In this document: positions 60,938 to 64,000 of the stretch, piece after piece
Numbering within the stretch: position 1 is the first letter of the stretch
Layout of the letters: the number at the start of each line of letters is the position of its first letter
From: Persicaria tinctoria
Lineage: Eukaryota; Streptophyta; Magnoliopsida; Caryophyllales; Polygonaceae
Assembly (NCBI GenBank): GCA_037127255.1
Contig: JBANSL010000002.1
Span: 10,274,001-10,338,000 of the forward strand
Direction of reading: 5' to 3'
Length of the DNA: 64,000 bases
The notes under the pieces: model-generated
What the model saw: only the letters and a program-made list of their open reading frames with translations
What the model was told of the DNA's origin: nothing
Database searches by the model: none
Made by a program: the position numbers and the translations under genes

Positions 60938-61700
60938 TTATTAACCATGTGTATAGTCCACGTATATTTTAATGAAATATAATCAAACAAGCTCTTCAAT
61001 TGATTTTATTCAAGCGGGAAATCAAGAAACTACCGTTGGTAAGGTCGGCTTCAATTGATTTTTCTCCTTTCTTTATTCTCATTTGTAATTTACTACTTAC
61101 TGTGTCATACAATGAATTTGAATTTTGATTTGAACGAGCTTCTGTGGGAAAGAATGTTCCAAAAAGCACTGACACATTCAGACATTAATCGGCACAGATG
61201 CACTATACCCACAACAAGTGCAGTACAGATTGAAACGGACGAGAACAACGAGGTAATGGTTGATTACTTTCACCTGGGTCTCCACGTTGAAACGGTGAGA
61301 CTCGAATTGGTCCACTATGGTACCCGTTGGACTTTCACCGCGAGTTGGAAGCCGTTTTTGCGCCGAAATCAAGAATTCATCGTGCTGGGTTCAATAATGG
61401 ACTTTTCTATAGTGGGGCATGTAGGCGAAAAGGTCTATATGATGGAATTTATCTGATGGCTGGTAGGTAAAAATGATAGACAAATTCAGAAGGTGTGAGA
61501 TTCTATCATATAGTAGAGGTGTGGCGGTTACCACGAAGATGTGGCGAAAATTAACTAAGTGAATGAAAATTGGTGGTCTAGCTGGGGATAGAAAAAAGGA
61601 GTGGGAGATGTGGAATCCTTCCTATGGTGACATGTGAAATAGAGTCTCCTTGTGAAGCCACGTAGGCGGGAGATGCTTCTGTTTTTAGTATTAGTATAGA
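60938..61700. repeat. Tandem-family unit 4 (763 bp)
   Basis: This is the last unit. It ends TTTTTAGTATTAGTATAGA at 61700, followed by T. It carries the second intact B3-like frame. Compared with unit 2 it lacks about 15 bases before the ATG. Sequence beyond 61700 matches the sequence beyond 55998. Confidence 0.92.
61112..61456 (+). CDS. B3-like open reading frame, 114 codons (unit 4)
   Basis: The frame has exactly the same length as the one in unit 2 and differs by a small number of substitutions, for example LLWERMF for LVWERMF and HYGTRW for HDGTRW. An in-frame extension reaches 61055, but the ATG at 61112 aligns with the other units. Two intact copies of equal length beside two broken ones could mean recent duplication or some constraint. 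A count of silent against replacement changes would tell. Confidence 0.4.
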   Translation: MNLNFDLNELLWERMFQKALTHSDINRHRCTIPTTSAVQIETDENNEVMVDYFHLGLHVETVRLELVHYGTRWTFTASWKPFLRRNQEFIVLGSIMDFSIVGHVGEKVYMMEFI

Positions 61701-61744
61701 TATAAATGCGATAACCAAGATAGTTTTCATAGATTTAATAGGAT

Positions 61745-62215
61745 TGTGTTATATACACCCGGGATAGGTACTATATGCGCTTCATAGGACGGATCTATGA
61801 TTCGTCCGTTACAAATTTCGAAAAAAATACACGGACGGATCTAGGATCCGTCCGTTTTAAAAAAAGTTAAAAAATTACAAAGTACGGATCATACCCTTGT
61901 ATTTTTTTTAAAAGAAAGCAAAAAAAGAAGAAGTTGCGCACCTGCAGCAAAATAACAAGGGGGGATGGAAGATCCGCCCTTGAAGTGGAAAAAGCTAAAG
62001 CTGCTTTGCAGCTTTTATATCTCTCTCTGTTTTTTTTTTGTACTTTACATGGAACGGATTTAGAATCCATCTTATGTAATTTTTTTTATTTTTTTTAAAC
62101 GGACAAATCTAGGATCTGTACGTATATTTTTTTTTAAAAAATTATAACAGACAGATCTATGATCCGTCTTATGGAGCGCATATAACACCTGTCATGGATG
62201 CATATAGGCACCCCG
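61745..62215. mobile_element. Foldback MITE with GGACGGATC motifs
   Basis: The left end (TATACACCCGGGATAGGTAC, TATGCGCTTCATAGGACGGA) pairs with the right end (AGACGGATCATAGATCTGTC on the minus strand, then ATATGCGCTCC). The arms are about 60-70 bases with mismatches. The interior has further short palindromes of ACGGATCTAGGATCCGT type near 61832. No coding capacity or clear target-site duplication was seen. The left arm also occurs alone near 56045-56103. Confidence 0.65.
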
Positions 62216-62701
62216 ATTTAGTAACATTGCTCAATACCTCACTATCTCGAACCTGTTGATAATCGATCGGTTTAAATACAACGATGTACTCAAGTTGTTG
62301 TTGCCAACTAATTCCCAAGCGAAGAATGAGACGCAACTCGCCCATGCTTGCAACATTTTTTTTTAAACAAGTAACAATTCGAAATATCAGACATAAGTTT
62401 TGGTAAATCGACATGGTGTAAGGAACACTAGATAGGCAGACCATACCCATACTTGCAACATGTTGTAAAGGAAAGATGGGACGCAACCCTATGACCCATG
62501 CTCACGACATGCGCTAAAGGGAAACAACCACCCTAATACAATCCATATCATTAACTCTCTCTAATATCATGTTGAAGTTGACTCGTCCAAAATGTGGGTA
62601 TAAACGCGATGTTTTAGTGTCTTAATCCTATTGAATCCAGTCAACTTTGATAGCGCAGTATGTCAATAATATTTTGATAGTTTATGAGCCTCAAATTGCC
62701 T
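62216..62701. other. Spacer
   Basis: No gene, RNA or well-bounded repeat was recognised. The phrase CCCATGCTTGCAACAT and a variant, CCCATACTTGCAACAT, occur about 100 bases apart (62342 and 62445), which suggests a small old duplication. Confidence 0.35.
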
Positions 62702-62899
62702 TAGAGCATCTGTAACCCAGAAACTCAAATGTATTTCTTAATTTAAAAAAGAAAAGAAAATAAAATTAGAATATCGAATGTCAAAAAAAGTTTCTTGCAG
62801 TGGAAACTATTCTTGAATGGAAATACACTCACTCCCACATTTTCACTTTATTCTGACATTTTTCTTTTTGAATCCAAAGACACTCCAATGTCTGGGTTA

Positions 62900-63112
62900 G
62901 AGCATCCACAATGGACATACTCTCCATTAGGTGTTATAATTTTTAAAAAAGAAAAATGCAAACTGACACATCAAGTTTCTTGTTGTAGAAACTAAAGGTT
63001 AAAATCAAAACACTCATCCTGCTCCACACATTGCACACCACAAATTTTCCTGACTTTTTTTTTTTTTTAAATCTAAGATACCCAACATATAATCAATGTG
63101 GATGCTAATGGT
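62900..63112. mobile_element. Tourist-like MITE
   Basis: The left end reads TTAGAGCATCCACAATGG and the right end CAATGTGGATGCTAA, inverted copies of the GAGCATCCACAATGG end common among plant PIF/Harbinger-type MITEs. The three-base flanks TTA and TAA fit their usual TWA target. A related left end, TTAGAGCATCTGTAACCC, at about 62702 suggests an adjacent older element. There is no coding capacity. Confidence 0.65.
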
Positions 63113-63363
63113 CTTACGAGTTTTTTTTTTGTGCTAATGGTCCACTTTTGAAAATTTTTAAATTTTAAATTTGACGGAAAAAGTGTATTTGTAATTTTTG
63201 AGTAATTTTACAATTTAAGGAGATTTTTGTGGAAATACCTTAATTTACCGGGAACTTTTTACAATTTACCCAAATAGAAGACGCTCAAAACCCTCTCTCT
63301 CTCGCGAAGCTCCCTAAAACCTCCGAAATCCCCCGCCCTCTCTTCCTCGTCTCCTCCACATCA

Positions 63364-63739
63364 ATGGCGCCTGCGTCTCAACTAGTCCACCACATCGAGT
63401 CGTTCGTTGATTCTTCTCGCTCTTCAACTCAGCAGGTTCATCTGTTCTTACGAATTGGTTCCTCGCTTTCTCTCGACAGTTCAATTTACCTTTTTTCTCA
63501 CTTCTTACTCTACAGGCCGATAGTGTGGATGCTGTAGCCTCTCTCGTGAAGTCCAATTCCATTACAATTGAGCAATTGGTGCTGTTTACTTTCTCTAACC
63601 CGTTGAGTCTTCTCCTCGTCATGCTTTAAACTTTGATTCCTGTTCTTAATGTCGAATTTACTTCGCCTTTGTTGAGATTTTCAGGTGAGGGAGCTTGAGC
63701 TATACTTGACCACTACTGATAATATTCTGCGCGCAAGAG
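63364..63739 (+). CDS. MMS19: MMS19 homolog, first three exons (3' partial)
   Basis: MMS19 is a HEAT-repeat protein of the cytosolic iron-sulfur assembly targeting complex, which delivers clusters to DNA repair and replication enzymes. Exons 63364-63435, 63516-63578 and 63685-63739 fit in phase. They read MAPASQLVHHIESFVDSSRS, then ADSVDAVASLVKSNSITIEQ, then LVRELELYLTTTDNILRARG. The last block is well conserved in plant MMS19. The gene continues past the right edge. The leader just upstream has a CT-rich run (63291-63305). The ATG at 63364 follows CACATCA and is the first in frame. Confidence 0.85.
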
Positions 63740-64000
63740 GTAAATATATAAAAATTTATTGCTTGTTTTTCCTTGTCGATAACTAGTAATGCTAGGTTTT
63801 TTTTTTCTAGTTTCCATTGCCAATTTTAATTGCATCATTCTTATTGGAGGGATGGAAGTTGTGAATTGAGTTTCTTATAACGTGTCTAAGAAATGCTTCT
63901 CATACATCATTTTCGGAGACCTGTGAACTTATTTCAGTTTTCAGATTAAACGTTCTTTTGCCAAAATCCAATTTTGTTGGTCATGTTAAGTTGCTATTTT

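Overview
The window is plant nuclear DNA, almost certainly from a eudicot. Eight genes have many short GT-AG introns and closely match conserved angiosperm families. The spacers are AT-rich and full of small non-autonomous transposons. The species cannot be named from this sequence. No rRNA, tRNA, CRISPR or bacterial-type feature was seen.

The genes, left to right, are: a PDIL1-5/1-6-type protein disulfide isomerase ending in KDEL (+, 5' end outside the window); a P4-ATPase lipid flippase of the ALA1 type (+); a bZIP-like transcription factor (+); the ESCRT-III-related protein VPS60/CHMP5 (-); the RRM-PPR protein PPR4, a chloroplast RNA-splicing factor (-); RNase H2 subunit A (-); the exosome core subunit RRP45 (+); and the first three exons of MMS19 (+, runs off the right edge). 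I rebuilt each exon by hand. Reading phase is kept across every junction, and the five window-complete proteins with well-known family lengths come out at about the expected size. These are unrelated housekeeping genes. They do not form a cluster or a pathway.

The spacers hold most of the unusual material. At 6.4-7.3 kb there is a 5'-truncated RTE-type LINE with a target-site duplication, followed by a tRNA-derived SINE. At 14.1-14.5 kb there is a Mutator-like MITE. PPR4 intron 5 carries a 956-bp terminal-inverted-repeat element. At 29.3-35.2 kb there is a broken KIN-UC kinesin fragment, a second LINE copy, and a duplicated intron-exon piece. At 36.3 kb there is a Helitron 3' end. A TRIM-type LTR element lies at 42.0-42.5 kb and another short-bodied LTR element at 47.3-48.7 kb.

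The most interesting stretch is 54.6-61.8 kb, compared with 43.2-45.7 kb. Both carry minus-strand Helitron 3' ends (a hairpin followed by CTAG next to a T) followed by several tandem copies of a Helitron 5' end. At 54.6-56.0 kb a complete-looking Helitron contains a 701-bp near-perfect palindrome. At 56.4-61.7 kb a repeat of about 775 bp occurs four times. Each unit ends in a Helitron-type 5' terminus and carries a B3-like open reading frame of about 114 codons. It is intact in two units and broken in two. This looks like a gene fragment captured and amplified by Helitrons. It is the best candidate here for something undescribed.
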